Shown here piece after piece: positions 54,569 to 63,711 of a DNA stretch of 64,000 nucleotides. The notes below the pieces were generated by a model, which had not been told where the DNA came from, ran no database searches, and was given only the letters and a program-made list of their open reading frames with translations. How positions within the stretch are numbered: the stretch's first letter is position 1; the number at the start of each line of letters is the position of its first letter. The position numbers and the translations under genes were made by a program. This DNA comes from Pedobacter cryoconitis (GTDB lineage: Bacteria; Bacteroidota; Bacteroidia; Sphingobacteriales; Sphingobacteriaceae), in the NCBI GenBank assembly GCA_019352875.1, contig JAAAFW010000006.1, positions 272,352 to 336,351 on the forward strand, read 5' to 3'.

Positions 54569-54973
54569 TTAATTTTTGAATACTATTTTCTTTTTCGTGA
54601 GATAATTAAATACGGCAACCAGAATAATTGCGATGACTTTTGAAATTAACAGATTTATTACAATGATTTCAGCTAAAAACCAGATTATAAACTGGTTTAG
54701 TAAAATAGCCATCCCGGAAAACAGGATGAAATACATGATTTCAGTTTGTTTTTTATGCTGACTTGCCTGGAAAACAAATGTCCTGGACATCCCGTAATTA
54801 ATACAGATGGCCAGGACAATGGAGAGTATGTTTGCGGTTAGATAAGGGACCGCCAGGCTCTTTACAAAGACGGTGAAAGAAGTGAATTCAATTGCCGAAC
54901 AAATTACACCAACGATCAGAAATCTGAACACGCTGGAGCTGAGCAAAGGCCGGACAATATCAATGATCTTCAC
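54569..54973 (-). CDS. GtrA-family membrane protein (putative lipid-linked sugar flippase)
   Basis: A 134-residue protein with four hydrophobic segments and the GtrA pattern: FLIVGVICSAIEFTSFTVF at the start, INYGMSRTFVFQA in the middle, and FNYLTKKKIVF at the C-terminus. GtrA proteins are thought to translocate polyprenyl-phosphate-linked sugars across the inner membrane. It starts with GTG 54973, 26 bases after the Wzz stop. Together with UbiA, GT-C-like and HAD genes it forms a donor-to-acceptor set. Confidence 0.88.
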   Translation of the reverse strand: MKIIDIVRPLLSSSVFRFLIVGVICSAIEFTSFTVFVKSLAVPYLTANILSIVLAICINYGMSRTFVFQASQHKKQTEIMYFILFSGMAILLNQFIIWFLAEIIVINLLISKVIAIILVAVFNYLTKKKIVFKN

Positions 54974-54999
54974 CGTTTCATCTTTATTAGATTATAGAA

Positions 55000-56061
55000 T
55001 TAATTTTTTCGTGTCGCAACCAAATAAATGGCATAGATACCCGCAAATCCTATCATAAACATCAATATGGTAGATGCATATTTCATCTTATTCTTCTTCA
55101 GCGGGAATTCTGGTTCGTCTACAATCTGAACAGTAGGGGTCTCCTGTGCAAGCATCATTTTACTGGCTTCCAGGTTCTTTACTGTTTCACTGAATACAGT
55201 GCTCAGAATAATTTTGTCACGTTCTGTCGTTTCTACATTGGCATTCGCGCTGGTATACGCAGGATTCAGGTCGAGCAGGCTCTGACTGGCCGAAGAAGCC
55301 GCAAGGGTTTTCTTATTCAGAATGCGCCCGATACTATCTGCCCTGTGCTGAAGGCGGGTAACATTATTACGCATCCTGCCTGTTTTGGTCTGGATAAAGA
55401 AGTCTGTTCCCTGCTTAATCATTCTCGTACAAAACAGATAAGCAAGCTTCTCATCGCGCATAGTGGAGTTAACTTCAAAAAAACTTAGTTTTTTGTCTGT
55501 TTTTGCTACTCCAAACTGGCCTTCTATAATCGATTTTGTAATCTCATGTAATAAGCTGTCCTGGGTGCGTGTATAGTTCTTTCCTCCCACCGGAAAACGA
55601 ATAATCTGACCATTTATACTGTACTTCAGCCATTTTTTGTCCAGTTTATAAGCCTTCGCATATTGATCGGCCAGGGAATAGTCACCCTTATCATTATAAG
55701 GAGATAGTAGGGTGTTTTTAATAAGTCTTCTGGATTTCAGCAGCTCTTGTACATTGTCTCCGGCAAGAACGCCGCTGGCACCGCTTAAACCGTCGAGGTT
55801 GAAGCCAAACTGTCCGGCGATAGCCGCCAGGCCGCCTCCGCCACTGGATTTAGTATCATCTATTACAAAGGTTAATCTTGCTGTATAAGTTACAGGCCAT
55901 TTCCAGGCAAACAAGGCTCCTGCTAGTGCTGCAAGCAGCAAGACCAGCGCTAATGATTTTTTAAATTGAAGTACGTATTTTAAGTCATTGATCCTGTCGC
56001 TGATCAGTTTCTTAAAGGAGAATTCGGGCTCGTAAGGGTAAGGTGTCTTTTCAGTATTCAT
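55000..56061 (-). CDS. Wzz-type chain-length determinant without kinase, region D
   Basis: A 353-residue co-polymerase, paralogous to the gene at 8705. Two membrane segments (about 38-58 and 328-348) enclose a periplasmic domain with the Gly-rich SGGGGLAAIAGQFGF stretch near 74-88 and NVQELLKSRRLIKNTLLS. The C-terminus has only a few residues after the second segment, so no kinase. It follows the SLBB exporter by one base. In locus A the same two proteins occur in the same order, so the pair was duplicated as a unit. Confidence 0.87.
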   Translation of the reverse strand: MNTEKTPYPYEPEFSFKKLISDRINDLKYVLQFKKSLALVLLLAALAGALFAWKWPVTYTARLTFVIDDTKSSGGGGLAAIAGQFGFNLDGLSGASGVLAGDNVQELLKSRRLIKNTLLSPYNDKGDYSLADQYAKAYKLDKKWLKYSINGQIIRFPVGGKNYTRTQDSLLHEITKSIIEGQFGVAKTDKKLSFFEVNSTMRDEKLAYLFCTRMIKQGTDFFIQTKTGRMRNNVTRLQHRADSIGRILNKKTLAASSASQSLLDLNPAYTSANANVETTERDKIILSTVFSETVKNLEASKMMLAQETPTVQIVDEPEFPLKKNKMKYASTILMFMIGFAGIYAIYLVATRKN

Positions 56062-56062
56062 C

Positions 56063-58396
56063 TTATCTGTTTAAAATAGCGATCAGACTGATTAACGCAG
56101 TTACTGCCGATGTGATTGCCCCGATTTCGCCTAATCCCATTCTCCAGATTGAAGTGCTTTTGCCTTTCTCAGGGACAACGATTTTACTACCTGGCTTAAT
56201 AGCTGGATAATTGCGGAAGAACAGGAAATTGGTTACTGGTTTATTCAGTCCGTCCGGATATTTTACATATGCTCCTTTCAGTCTCGCATTTTCTGTTTTA
56301 CCAGCCGCTGCATTGAGGTAATATTTAAATCTGCGGCCATTATAACTAATGAACTGAGGATTGTTTACAGCTCCGGCAACTTCGACGAATGAGATTGCTC
56401 TGGGAACATAAATACTATCTCCCGGTAAAAGGATCATGCTCTTTTTAACCATCTCATTATTGCTGGTGCTGGACAAGTCCAGGTTCACACGTACGCCATT
56501 ACGGAAGGTCTGGGCATTTTCCAACGAACCGTATGGGGTAATCCCACCCGCACGTTTCAGGAAGTCCTGAGCGGTCTCATCTCTGCGTTGTACGGCATAA
56601 TCACCTGGGAACAATACTTCACCTTTTACGGCAATATTACCTAGTGATCTGTAGTTGACCAGGCGTGGGATATAAACATAATCCATTGGCATTAACTCCA
56701 TGTCGGGAAGTGCCCCGGTTGCAGGATCAATATTGACAACGAATGTTTCTACCAGCTGGTTGGCTACGCTATCCTGTTTGTTCTCAATAATCCTTGAAAT
56801 TTCAATATGGTGTTCTGCTGCTGATTCGGTAAAACCACCTGACATAGCAATAACATCTGCGAGTTTCATACCTTTCCTATAGGTGAAAACTGTCGGTGTA
56901 CGGACATTCCCGTTAACTGTCACTTGCTGGTTTCTGACAAAATCTGAACGGTCCTGAATCATAACGGAGTCATCCCTCATTAAAGGAATGTCACTACCAC
57001 CATTGAGTACCAGTGCAGGATTAAATGAAATAAATTCTTTTTCCAGGTTTGGCAGTGTCCTTTTGATATAACCTCTTTCCATATATGCTTCTGGTTTCAT
57101 TCCCTGCGCGTTTTGCAGTAATGCACCCAAACTGAAGCCTGCGGTGAGTTCATAAGTGCCTGGCCGGTAAACTGATCCTTCCAGGGTTACGCGGTTGGCA
57201 AAGCGGTTGGTAATAGCTCCGATTTCTACAACGTCTCCATTTCTCGGGGTATAACCGCTGAATAAATTGGACGGTACGTCTTTAACTTCTCTTTCAATCG
57301 CGTTGATCTGTTCTATTTTAGCAATCCCGCGATAAGCGATATCAGTATAGCCGCCGGCATATTCCAGCAGCGCATCTAATTGTTCACTTGCTTTTAATTC
57401 ATAGATAGCTGGTCTTTTGACTTCGCCGGTAATACTTACGCGTTTAGTATAAACAGGGATCCGGATTACATCCTGATCTTCCAGTCGAATATTCCCATCC
57501 ATCAATCCTTTCTGAAGGAAAGTGTAAAAGTCGACTGTGCGGTAAACTTTGTTGTTCCTGATGAGCTCTATACGACGCAGGGAACCGTTAACACTTGGTC
57601 CGCCTGAGTTATAAAGCGCATTGAAAAGTGTGGAAACGGATGAAAGGGTATAAGATCCTGGTGTTTTAACTTCACCAATCAGTGTTACTTTAATACTTCT
57701 GGTTGTACCCAGGTTTATAGCGACTTGTGTTTGTCCGCTAGTTAATGCCGGATAGATCTTTGTGAGCTTACCGCGTACCTGGCTTGTCGCCTGTTCTATG
57801 GTGAGGCCGTTTACATAAACTAATCCTGCATATGGGATCTGGAGATTTCCATCAGGACTTACTTTAGTCTTAATGGTAGTTTCATTCATCCCGGTTACTA
57901 AAACAATTACTTCGTCACCAGGGCCTAAAACATAACCTTTTGGTGTAGCAGCATTTGTATTTGGCTCGAACTTAACCGTACTTTGATTAAAGAAGTCCAT
58001 TCCGTAAATATTAAGTACCGGTTTTGGGGCTGCCGGCTCTGCTTTTTTCTCAGGTTTAATAACGGTAGATGCAGTGTCGCGCGTGAAATTTGTAGTCTCT
58101 TTATTCGCGGCTGTAGGTGGTTTTACGCCTTTTTGATTCAGTCCAAGTAAAGTAACCCTGTTTTTGAATTCTTCAACTTCTCCTGGCGGCAAACCTTTCT
58201 GTGCCATTAATTTATAAGCTTCTTTTTCCGGAATGCCGGTTTCTTCGAGTTTCGTCCAGGCCTGAATAATCTGCTGATCAGTAAGCTGACTGATTTTCAC
58301 ATTCTGTATATTACTCAGGGATAATTCCTGGGATTTCCCGGTTTGGGTAAAAGCAATACAGATCAATAAAAGTATAGTGAAAAATTTAATGCGCAT
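56063..58396 (-). CDS. Large multi-SLBB export protein, region D
   Basis: A 777-residue paralogue of the protein at 6054. Signal peptide 1-23 (ending GKSQ), a helical N-terminal part, a Pro/Lys linker (about 95-125), the polysaccharide export domain from about 150 (TPKGYVLGPGDEVIVLVTG, VSPDGNLQIPYAG), then SLBB-type repeats starting near 236 (VTLIGEVKTPGSYTL), with others at VSITGEVKRPAIYEL, VTLEGSVYRPGTYEL, VTVNGNVRTPTVFTY and IAVKGEVLFPGDYAV. A hydrophobic helix ends the protein. It lacks a lipobox. An exact -7 box lies 26 bases upstream of the start codon, so it leads the operon that continues to 51340. Confidence 0.88.
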   Translation of the reverse strand: MRIKFFTILLLICIAFTQTGKSQELSLSNIQNVKISQLTDQQIIQAWTKLEETGIPEKEAYKLMAQKGLPPGEVEEFKNRVTLLGLNQKGVKPPTAANKETTNFTRDTASTVIKPEKKAEPAAPKPVLNIYGMDFFNQSTVKFEPNTNAATPKGYVLGPGDEVIVLVTGMNETTIKTKVSPDGNLQIPYAGLVYVNGLTIEQATSQVRGKLTKIYPALTSGQTQVAINLGTTRSIKVTLIGEVKTPGSYTLSSVSTLFNALYNSGGPSVNGSLRRIELIRNNKVYRTVDFYTFLQKGLMDGNIRLEDQDVIRIPVYTKRVSITGEVKRPAIYELKASEQLDALLEYAGGYTDIAYRGIAKIEQINAIEREVKDVPSNLFSGYTPRNGDVVEIGAITNRFANRVTLEGSVYRPGTYELTAGFSLGALLQNAQGMKPEAYMERGYIKRTLPNLEKEFISFNPALVLNGGSDIPLMRDDSVMIQDRSDFVRNQQVTVNGNVRTPTVFTYRKGMKLADVIAMSGGFTESAAEHHIEISRIIENKQDSVANQLVETFVVNIDPATGALPDMELMPMDYVYIPRLVNYRSLGNIAVKGEVLFPGDYAVQRRDETAQDFLKRAGGITPYGSLENAQTFRNGVRVNLDLSSTSNNEMVKKSMILLPGDSIYVPRAISFVEVAGAVNNPQFISYNGRRFKYYLNAAAGKTENARLKGAYVKYPDGLNKPVTNFLFFRNYPAIKPGSKIVVPEKGKSTSIWRMGLGEIGAITSAVTALISLIAILNR

Positions 58397-58421
58397 GGAA
58401 GGTTTATGATATTAGTTTTTA

Positions 58422-58429
58422 CAAATATA
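58422..58429 (-). promoter_or_regulatory. -7 box for the region D exporter/UbiA operon
   Basis: CAAATATA on the plus strand reads TATATTTG on the minus strand, exactly TAnnTTTG. It stands 26 bases from the ATG at 58396, giving a leader of about 20 bases. It lies just downstream of the preceding Wzi-like gene, so the operon has its own start. Confidence 0.55.
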
Positions 58430-58449
58430 TGATATTCAGTACATTTTTC

Positions 58450-60099
58450 TTAAATGCCAAATGAGACGCCCAGGCGGAATTCGTTTGGTACGGCTGAGGT
58501 TTGTACTTCGGGATTAATTACACCGCTTTGACGCTGGTAACTTGTTCTGATGTATAGTTTATTCAGGAGCTCATAATTAGCCTGAATGAGCAATTGTTTT
58601 TGCGTCTGAACCGGTCCTTCCTGCAGGAATTTTGCCTGAGGCTCTGCCCAGTACTGATCAAAAAGGTCTCCATCTTTACCTTTGCGGATATAAGTGAACT
58701 GAACCCTGGTGTTAAAACGTGGTAATGGATTATAGGAAGCCCAGGCCATGATCCGGTCTGCATTCTGTCCCATCCAGTCACCCAGCAGGTAGCTCTGGTT
58801 AGTGTAGGTCTGTGCAGGTATCAGATTGTTATAGGCATATGGGTTGATCCGGGTATATTCTGCGCCCAGGGTCAGATATGGAATCACTACATCTGTGCGG
58901 CTTGCGCCTACAGTATATCCCAGCTGATTTCTGCTTTTCTCTTTATTGAAGATACTTCCTGTACGGATCTCATCAATAAAAAGGGAGGCATATAAATGTG
59001 TTTTCGGAATAAAGTTTCTGGAACTGACATTAAAGAAGAACTGTCCGTTAGCTCCAGTTGTTAATTTATATCTGCTCTGGTATTGATCATAGGCTTTAAA
59101 GAACATAACTGGTAAAAGATACCCTGCATCAAAATCATCGCTGTAAACCATACTCTCTCCGATGCTCAGGCTAAGGCCTTTTGTTGGTAGAAAAGTTAAC
59201 GTGTGACTAACAAAGTACTTACGGATATATAATTCTCTGTTCTCCCCGTATAGCGGGTTGCCTTTGTCATAAGATCTGGCAGAGTCAATTAGTGCTGAGT
59301 TTAACCAGGCATGCATATAATTAAAGCGAAGCCATTTTAAAGGGGCATAATCCAGACGGATCATTGGATAGGATGGAGCTTTGTCTGATAGTACAATGCG
59401 GCCTCCTTCTCCATAGCCCCATAACATCTGGTCTTTACCAACGCTGATGGAACCGTTTTTCCAGGCATAGGTTACTGATCCTCTGACATCACTGAAGTTA
59501 ACGGTTTTAGCATTAGGGTTGATATTGGCTGTACGTAGGATTCCTGTTTCAGGTGTAAATCTTTTCAGACTGTCAATTCCGCTTCCTTTTTCGGTAATAT
59601 CCTGGAAGTAGGCCTGGAAAGAGAAGTGTTTACCAGCGTGTCCGTAAAATGACAGACCCGTGGCGGTCTTAAAAACACTTTTGCCTTTTCCATTTGTGGT
59701 TTCAAAGGTAAGTGCAGGATCTCCACGTAAAAAGAAATCGTCATTTTTAACAGAAAGAAATCTCCATCTGTCATACTGGTCTTTGCGAAAAAAGGTAGTC
59801 GTATCCTTTAATGGAATGTCAAATTCTGAGTATTCCTGCTGATAAAACGCAAGTTCTTTCTGCTCTCTGGACGATAATTTGTCTTTTTGTTCTTCGAGTT
59901 CTTTCAGATATCCGGCGATGTCTTTTCTGCTGATAGGCTGAATAAGGTCATTATATTCGATGCGGCCAATCTGTGCCTGCCTTGATAAGTATTGATATAC
60001 CGGGCTCTTCGGGTTCTCGAACACAACCTGCCCGGTTGCGGTGAGTTGGTTGAACACAAGGCAGGTAATTATGATTAGACTGTATTTGATAAATTTCAT
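58450..60099 (-). CDS. Wzi-like outer-membrane beta-barrel protein, region D
   Basis: A 549-residue outer-membrane protein. I start it at ATG 60099 where a signal peptide begins (MKFIKYSLIIITCLVF, cleavage near TATGQ); a longer frame to 60144 adds a polar leader. After it comes a helical segment (YQYLSRQAQIGRIEYNDLI, EQKDKLSSREQKELAFY), then barrel strands; MLWGYGEGGRIVLSDKAPSY and LKWLRFNYMHAWLNS resemble the Wzi/capsule assembly family. It differs strongly from the two Wzi-like copies at 20223 and 21927 and ends RLGVSFGI. It likely handles the polymer or glycan of region D. The upstream gene is a GT4 transferase, 81 bases away. Confidence 0.75.
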   Translation of the reverse strand: MKFIKYSLIIITCLVFNQLTATGQVVFENPKSPVYQYLSRQAQIGRIEYNDLIQPISRKDIAGYLKELEEQKDKLSSREQKELAFYQQEYSEFDIPLKDTTTFFRKDQYDRWRFLSVKNDDFFLRGDPALTFETTNGKGKSVFKTATGLSFYGHAGKHFSFQAYFQDITEKGSGIDSLKRFTPETGILRTANINPNAKTVNFSDVRGSVTYAWKNGSISVGKDQMLWGYGEGGRIVLSDKAPSYPMIRLDYAPLKWLRFNYMHAWLNSALIDSARSYDKGNPLYGENRELYIRKYFVSHTLTFLPTKGLSLSIGESMVYSDDFDAGYLLPVMFFKAYDQYQSRYKLTTGANGQFFFNVSSRNFIPKTHLYASLFIDEIRTGSIFNKEKSRNQLGYTVGASRTDVVIPYLTLGAEYTRINPYAYNNLIPAQTYTNQSYLLGDWMGQNADRIMAWASYNPLPRFNTRVQFTYIRKGKDGDLFDQYWAEPQAKFLQEGPVQTQKQLLIQANYELLNKLYIRTSYQRQSGVINPEVQTSAVPNEFRLGVSFGI

Positions 60100-60180
60100 C
60101 GTATAATTGGAAGATGTTTTAATTTTAAGATTATAAAAACGCAAGTATAGGACAATAATCGCAGACCCACGTAAATTTAT

Positions 60181-61416
60181 TTATAGTCCGGGTATTAGTT
60201 TTTGTAACCCGGCATAGTGTTTTTCTGAGTTGATCAGGTTGTGTATGTGTGCTTTAGCATTTTTTCCCATTTCCTTAATCTCATCGGGACTGTCATAGAG
60301 TTCACGGATTCTGTCAGATAAAACAGTGACATCTCCGTGTGGAAAAAGTCTGCCCGTCTTACCTTCTATAACCATCTCTGGAATAGCTCCGATTAATGAC
60401 CCGATGACAGGTTTACCCATCGCCATTGCCTCTACTACAGTAAAACCCAGTACCTCGTACCATTCGGAGGGGCAAACCAAAAACTCTGCGTTTCCAATCT
60501 CTTTGAGCGTGTCGGCCCTTTTCAATTTCCCTAAAAAGGTAACATTTTTTAATCGCTGTTCTGCTACGAATTGCCTGAGTTCTGCTTCCTGGGTTCCTGT
60601 TCCGATTAATCTGAGCTGGATATCTGGATGGTTAGCTATGGCTTTGATTAAAGTATGGGGTCCCTTAATCTTTTCCAGCCTGCCTGCGAATACAATATAC
60701 TTCTGAGCCGGTGCCTTACCGAGGTTTCTGGTTGCGCTTTCAACTTCTGCATAATCATACCCATGATAAAGTTGTACCAGTTTTTCCGGAAAGAAGTTAA
60801 ATGAGCGAAATTTCTGATATAAAAACTCAGAAGGACATACATAGTGATCTACATATTGATAGCAATTCAAAGCTGCATGTACATAGTTTTCTGTAGCGGC
60901 AACCAAACTTGCAGGTAAGGAGCCTTTCTTACATTTATTGGTTATGCAATGATAAAATGCGCCACCTTTGCATTTTTCGCAAATCTCACCATGGCTGATA
61001 AAGGTGCTCTCGGGACAAATGGGTGTGTATTCGTGTAAAGTCCAGATAACCGGGATTCCTCGTTCTTTTAATGTTTTGAGAATAATAGGGGTAATGTAAT
61101 GATGAATTACATTGATATGTGCAAAGTCTATTTTAACAGTATCCAGTAATTTTTCGAGTTGCTGTTGCGCTTCTTTTGACCAGATACTCTTTTTAATTAC
61201 GTTATAGGCAGCGACAGGGCTTGTTTTATTAACCTTTTTATAATCAATATGGCTGATGAAGAAGGATGAATATGCATTGTTGAAGTTGCGTTCGTCCTGC
61301 ATCGAAAAAGGGATAATCTGATGCCCATTGGCTATATATTGCCTGGTGATGTTTTCTACGTACGTCCAGTCACCACCGCTTGGATACCATGTCCAGTTTG
61401 CGACAAGTATATTCAT
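60181..61416 (-). CDS. GT4-family glycosyltransferase with cysteine cluster
   Basis: A 411-residue GT-B transferase. The N-terminal GGDWTYVENITRQYI turn is the acceptor side. A cysteine cluster, C134, C146, C149, C157 and C162 (in EICEKCKGG and HCITNKC), lies in the N-terminal domain and resembles the metal-binding insert found in a subset of GT4 enzymes. The donor domain shows IVFAGRLEKIKGPHTLIKAI and EVLGFTVVEAMAMGKPVIG with the E-x7-E pair. It is the first gene of a two-gene unit with the Wzi-like barrel. Sugar specificity cannot be read. Confidence 0.88.
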   Translation of the reverse strand: MNILVANWTWYPSGGDWTYVENITRQYIANGHQIIPFSMQDERNFNNAYSSFFISHIDYKKVNKTSPVAAYNVIKKSIWSKEAQQQLEKLLDTVKIDFAHINVIHHYITPIILKTLKERGIPVIWTLHEYTPICPESTFISHGEICEKCKGGAFYHCITNKCKKGSLPASLVAATENYVHAALNCYQYVDHYVCPSEFLYQKFRSFNFFPEKLVQLYHGYDYAEVESATRNLGKAPAQKYIVFAGRLEKIKGPHTLIKAIANHPDIQLRLIGTGTQEAELRQFVAEQRLKNVTFLGKLKRADTLKEIGNAEFLVCPSEWYEVLGFTVVEAMAMGKPVIGSLIGAIPEMVIEGKTGRLFPHGDVTVLSDRIRELYDSPDEIKEMGKNAKAHIHNLINSEKHYAGLQKLIPGL

Positions 61417-61575
61417 ATATCTTATTTATACTTTTCAAGAAAAAATGGCATAATTTTTATACCTGTGTGCATGAAAATGATCTCCAAAGATGCCTGATTT
61501 AATCAAATTATTGAAGAAATAATACATTTTTGATCGTAATTGCTACTATAGTATTTAATGATTGAAAAAAAACGC

Positions 61576-61583
61576 TAATTTTG
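61576..61583 (+). promoter_or_regulatory. -7 box for the RmlD-like/GT4 pair
   Basis: TAATTTTG matches TAnnTTTG exactly and lies 80 bases before the ATG at 61664, in the 247-base divergent region 61417-61663. It suggests that transcription starts near 61589, which would exclude an in-frame TTG start at 61562. No TTG lies 17-23 bases upstream. Confidence 0.4.
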
Positions 61584-61663
61584 GAAGGACGATAAGACTC
61601 AATATTTTAGATTCGCCATTGGATCGTGGTTATGATATTGATCCAAATGACCTTAATTTCGTA

Positions 61664-62593
61664 ATGAAGAAAAAAATTTATATCGCTGGTGCAGGCGGAA
61701 TGCTAGGTGAAGCTTTTTACCGCGTATTCAAAGATGAATACGATATTAAATGTACGGACAAAGATGTAAATGAAGATTGGCTTAGTCTGCTTGATTTCAG
61801 AGACTTTGATAATTATAAAAAAGATGTAGTCGATTTTAAACCCGACTTTCTTTTCCATTTGGGCGCTTATACCGATCTAGAATATTGCGAAGTTAATCTT
61901 GATGATACTTATCTGACTAATACTACTGCGGTTGAAAATGCCGTAATTATTGCAAACGAGCTTCAAATCCCTGTTCTATATATCAGTACTGCCGGAATTT
62001 TTGACGGTAAAAAAGATTTTTATGATGACTGGGATGAACCTAATCCGCTGGGTCATTATGCGCGTTCCAAGTATATGGGAGAGCGTTATGTCCGTGAGCA
62101 CGCAGAAAGATATATTATTTGCCGTGCAGGCTGGATGATGGGCGGCGGTCCTAAAAAGGATAAAAAATTCATTAATAAAATTATTAAACAACTGGCTACA
62201 GGTACCCGTGACCTGCATATTGTGAATGATAAGGATGGAACTCCAACTTTTACAGTGGATTTTGCTAAAAATGTAAAGCTGCTGTTCGAGAAAGAATATT
62301 GGGGTTTATATAACCTGGTCTGCAATGGTGAAACCAGCCGTAAAGAGGTTGCCGAAGAGTTGGTTCGGATACTGGGGCTTCAGGATGAGGTAACTATTCA
62401 TGAAGTGACTTCTGACTATTTCAAGGATACTTATTTTGCACCCCGTCCGCCTTCAGAGCGACTGATCAATAAAAAGCTTGATCTGCGTGATATGAATAAA
62501 ATGCGTGATTGGAAGGTGGCTCTGGATGAGTATGTAAACGATTATTTTGGAGAATTTGTAAAAGAGCACTTCGAGAGTAGCAGATGCGTATAG
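61664..62593 (+). CDS. RmlD-like NAD(P)-dependent sugar reductase/epimerase
   Basis: A 309-residue extended SDR: IAGAGGMLGEAFY near the start, HLGAYTDLEYCE, YISTAGIFDG in place of the usual STDFVFNG block, HYARSKYMGE giving the catalytic Tyr-Lys pair in YARSK, and CRAGWMMGGG. It resembles RmlD but with divergent substrate region, so the sugar is uncertain. I chose ATG 61664 because MKKKIYIAGAGG is a standard start and the -7 box at 61576 lies downstream of the alternative TTG 61562. Overlaps the next transferase by 10 bases. With the orphan RmlD at 1690, it is the second such reductase in the window. Confidence 0.82.
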   Translation: MKKKIYIAGAGGMLGEAFYRVFKDEYDIKCTDKDVNEDWLSLLDFRDFDNYKKDVVDFKPDFLFHLGAYTDLEYCEVNLDDTYLTNTTAVENAVIIANELQIPVLYISTAGIFDGKKDFYDDWDEPNPLGHYARSKYMGERYVREHAERYIICRAGWMMGGGPKKDKKFINKIIKQLATGTRDLHIVNDKDGTPTFTVDFAKNVKLLFEKEYWGLYNLVCNGETSRKEVAEELVRILGLQDEVTIHEVTSDYFKDTYFAPRPPSERLINKKLDLRDMNKMRDWKVALDEYVNDYFGEFVKEHFESSRCV

Positions 62594-63687
62594 CTGCCTT
62601 TGGATTCAGATCTGTTCCACCTGCAAGGGGTGCCGCTGGTGCTGATAAGTTTGCGTTGGAACTTTTTCCAAGGCTGGTAAGCAGGGGCCATCAGGTTGTT
62701 GCTTATAACAGACAGTATCCTGACGTTTTTGTAGATATCAATGTATACAAAGGTGTACAGATCAAAACAATCAAAACTATTAAAAGAAGTGGTTTTGATA
62801 CGTTGCTTCATTCTTTCAAATCTACTTGTGATATCATCTGGAATAATACGGCTGATATCGTCCATATTCAGAACGGTGGAAACAGTATATGGGCATTGCC
62901 TTTAAGGCTGTTTGGTAAGAAGGTTTTTATTAGCCAGGACGGTGTCGACTGGAAGAGGGACAAATGGTCCTGGTACGCTAAAATGTATCTTCAGTTTTCT
63001 GCCTACATCACCGCATATCTGCCTAATGAGGTTATCTTTGATAACGTTATTGCTAAAAAATTATTTGAAGATCGTTTCCGCAAGACTTTCGCTTTCATCC
63101 CGTTTGGAAGTGAAATAGCGGCCTGGCCTGAGAATAATGATATTCTGGACCGGCTGAATCTGAAACCGGGTGATTACTATCTATTTGTCGGCAGGTTTAT
63201 TCCGGATAAAGGACTTCACTATCTGATTCCCGGCTTTACCGCGTCTTCCAGTAAAAAGAAACTGGTGCTGATAGGTGGCTCCCCGAATCCATCTCCATAT
63301 GAAAAGGAATTAACTGATCTGGCAAATGACAATGTTTATTTCCCGGGGTTTCTATACGGTGATGAGGTTAATACTTTAATGAAAAATGCGTACTGTTATA
63401 TCCAGGCATCTGATGTGGAAGGTCTTTCTCCCGTTGTGCTTTCTGTGATGGGATTGGGTGTACCGCTTATCGTAAGTGATATCGAGGAGAATGAGTATGC
63501 AGTACAGGATACAGCTCGTATGTTTAAAAAGGGCAATATAACCTCTTTAACAGAAGAAATTAACTTCGCTGAAGATAATTATCCGGAGATGCAGGCTCTT
63601 GCTTTAAGAGCACGGGAGCGTGCGCTGTCGGTGTTTAACTGGGAGCACGTAGCCGATGAACATGTACGCGTGTTCGAGAAGGGCTGA
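62584..63687 (+). CDS. GT4-family glycosyltransferase
   Basis: A 367-residue GT-B transferase: GFRSVPPARGAAGADKFALE acceptor loop, NRQYPD, DIVHIQNGGNSIWALPLRLF, VFISQDGVDWKRDKWSWY, the donor domain YLFVGRFIPDKGLHYLIPGF and EGLSPVVLSVMGLGVPLIVSD, where the E-x7 acidic position is Ser-Val. The start overlaps the reductase gene by 10 bases, so the two probably make and transfer one sugar. The aligned family (WcaC-like/undecaprenyl-linked glycan transferases) often acts in capsule repeat assembly. A terminator hairpin follows at 63712. Confidence 0.85.
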   Translation: MRIAAFGFRSVPPARGAAGADKFALELFPRLVSRGHQVVAYNRQYPDVFVDINVYKGVQIKTIKTIKRSGFDTLLHSFKSTCDIIWNNTADIVHIQNGGNSIWALPLRLFGKKVFISQDGVDWKRDKWSWYAKMYLQFSAYITAYLPNEVIFDNVIAKKLFEDRFRKTFAFIPFGSEIAAWPENNDILDRLNLKPGDYYLFVGRFIPDKGLHYLIPGFTASSSKKKLVLIGGSPNPSPYEKELTDLANDNVYFPGFLYGDEVNTLMKNAYCYIQASDVEGLSPVVLSVMGLGVPLIVSDIEENEYAVQDTARMFKKGNITSLTEEINFAEDNYPEMQALALRARERALSVFNWEHVADEHVRVFEKG

Positions 63688-63711
63688 TCAGACAAAATAT
63701 TTAATGAAAAT

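Noticed and set aside
60326..60706. A 126-residue open frame on the plus strand
   Set aside because: It is antisense to the well-supported GT4 at 60181-61416, with no recognisable protein features.
61562..61663. TTG-initiated N-terminal extension of the RmlD-like protein
   Set aside because: The 34-residue leader is not typical of the family, and the -7 box at 61576 lies downstream of the TTG.
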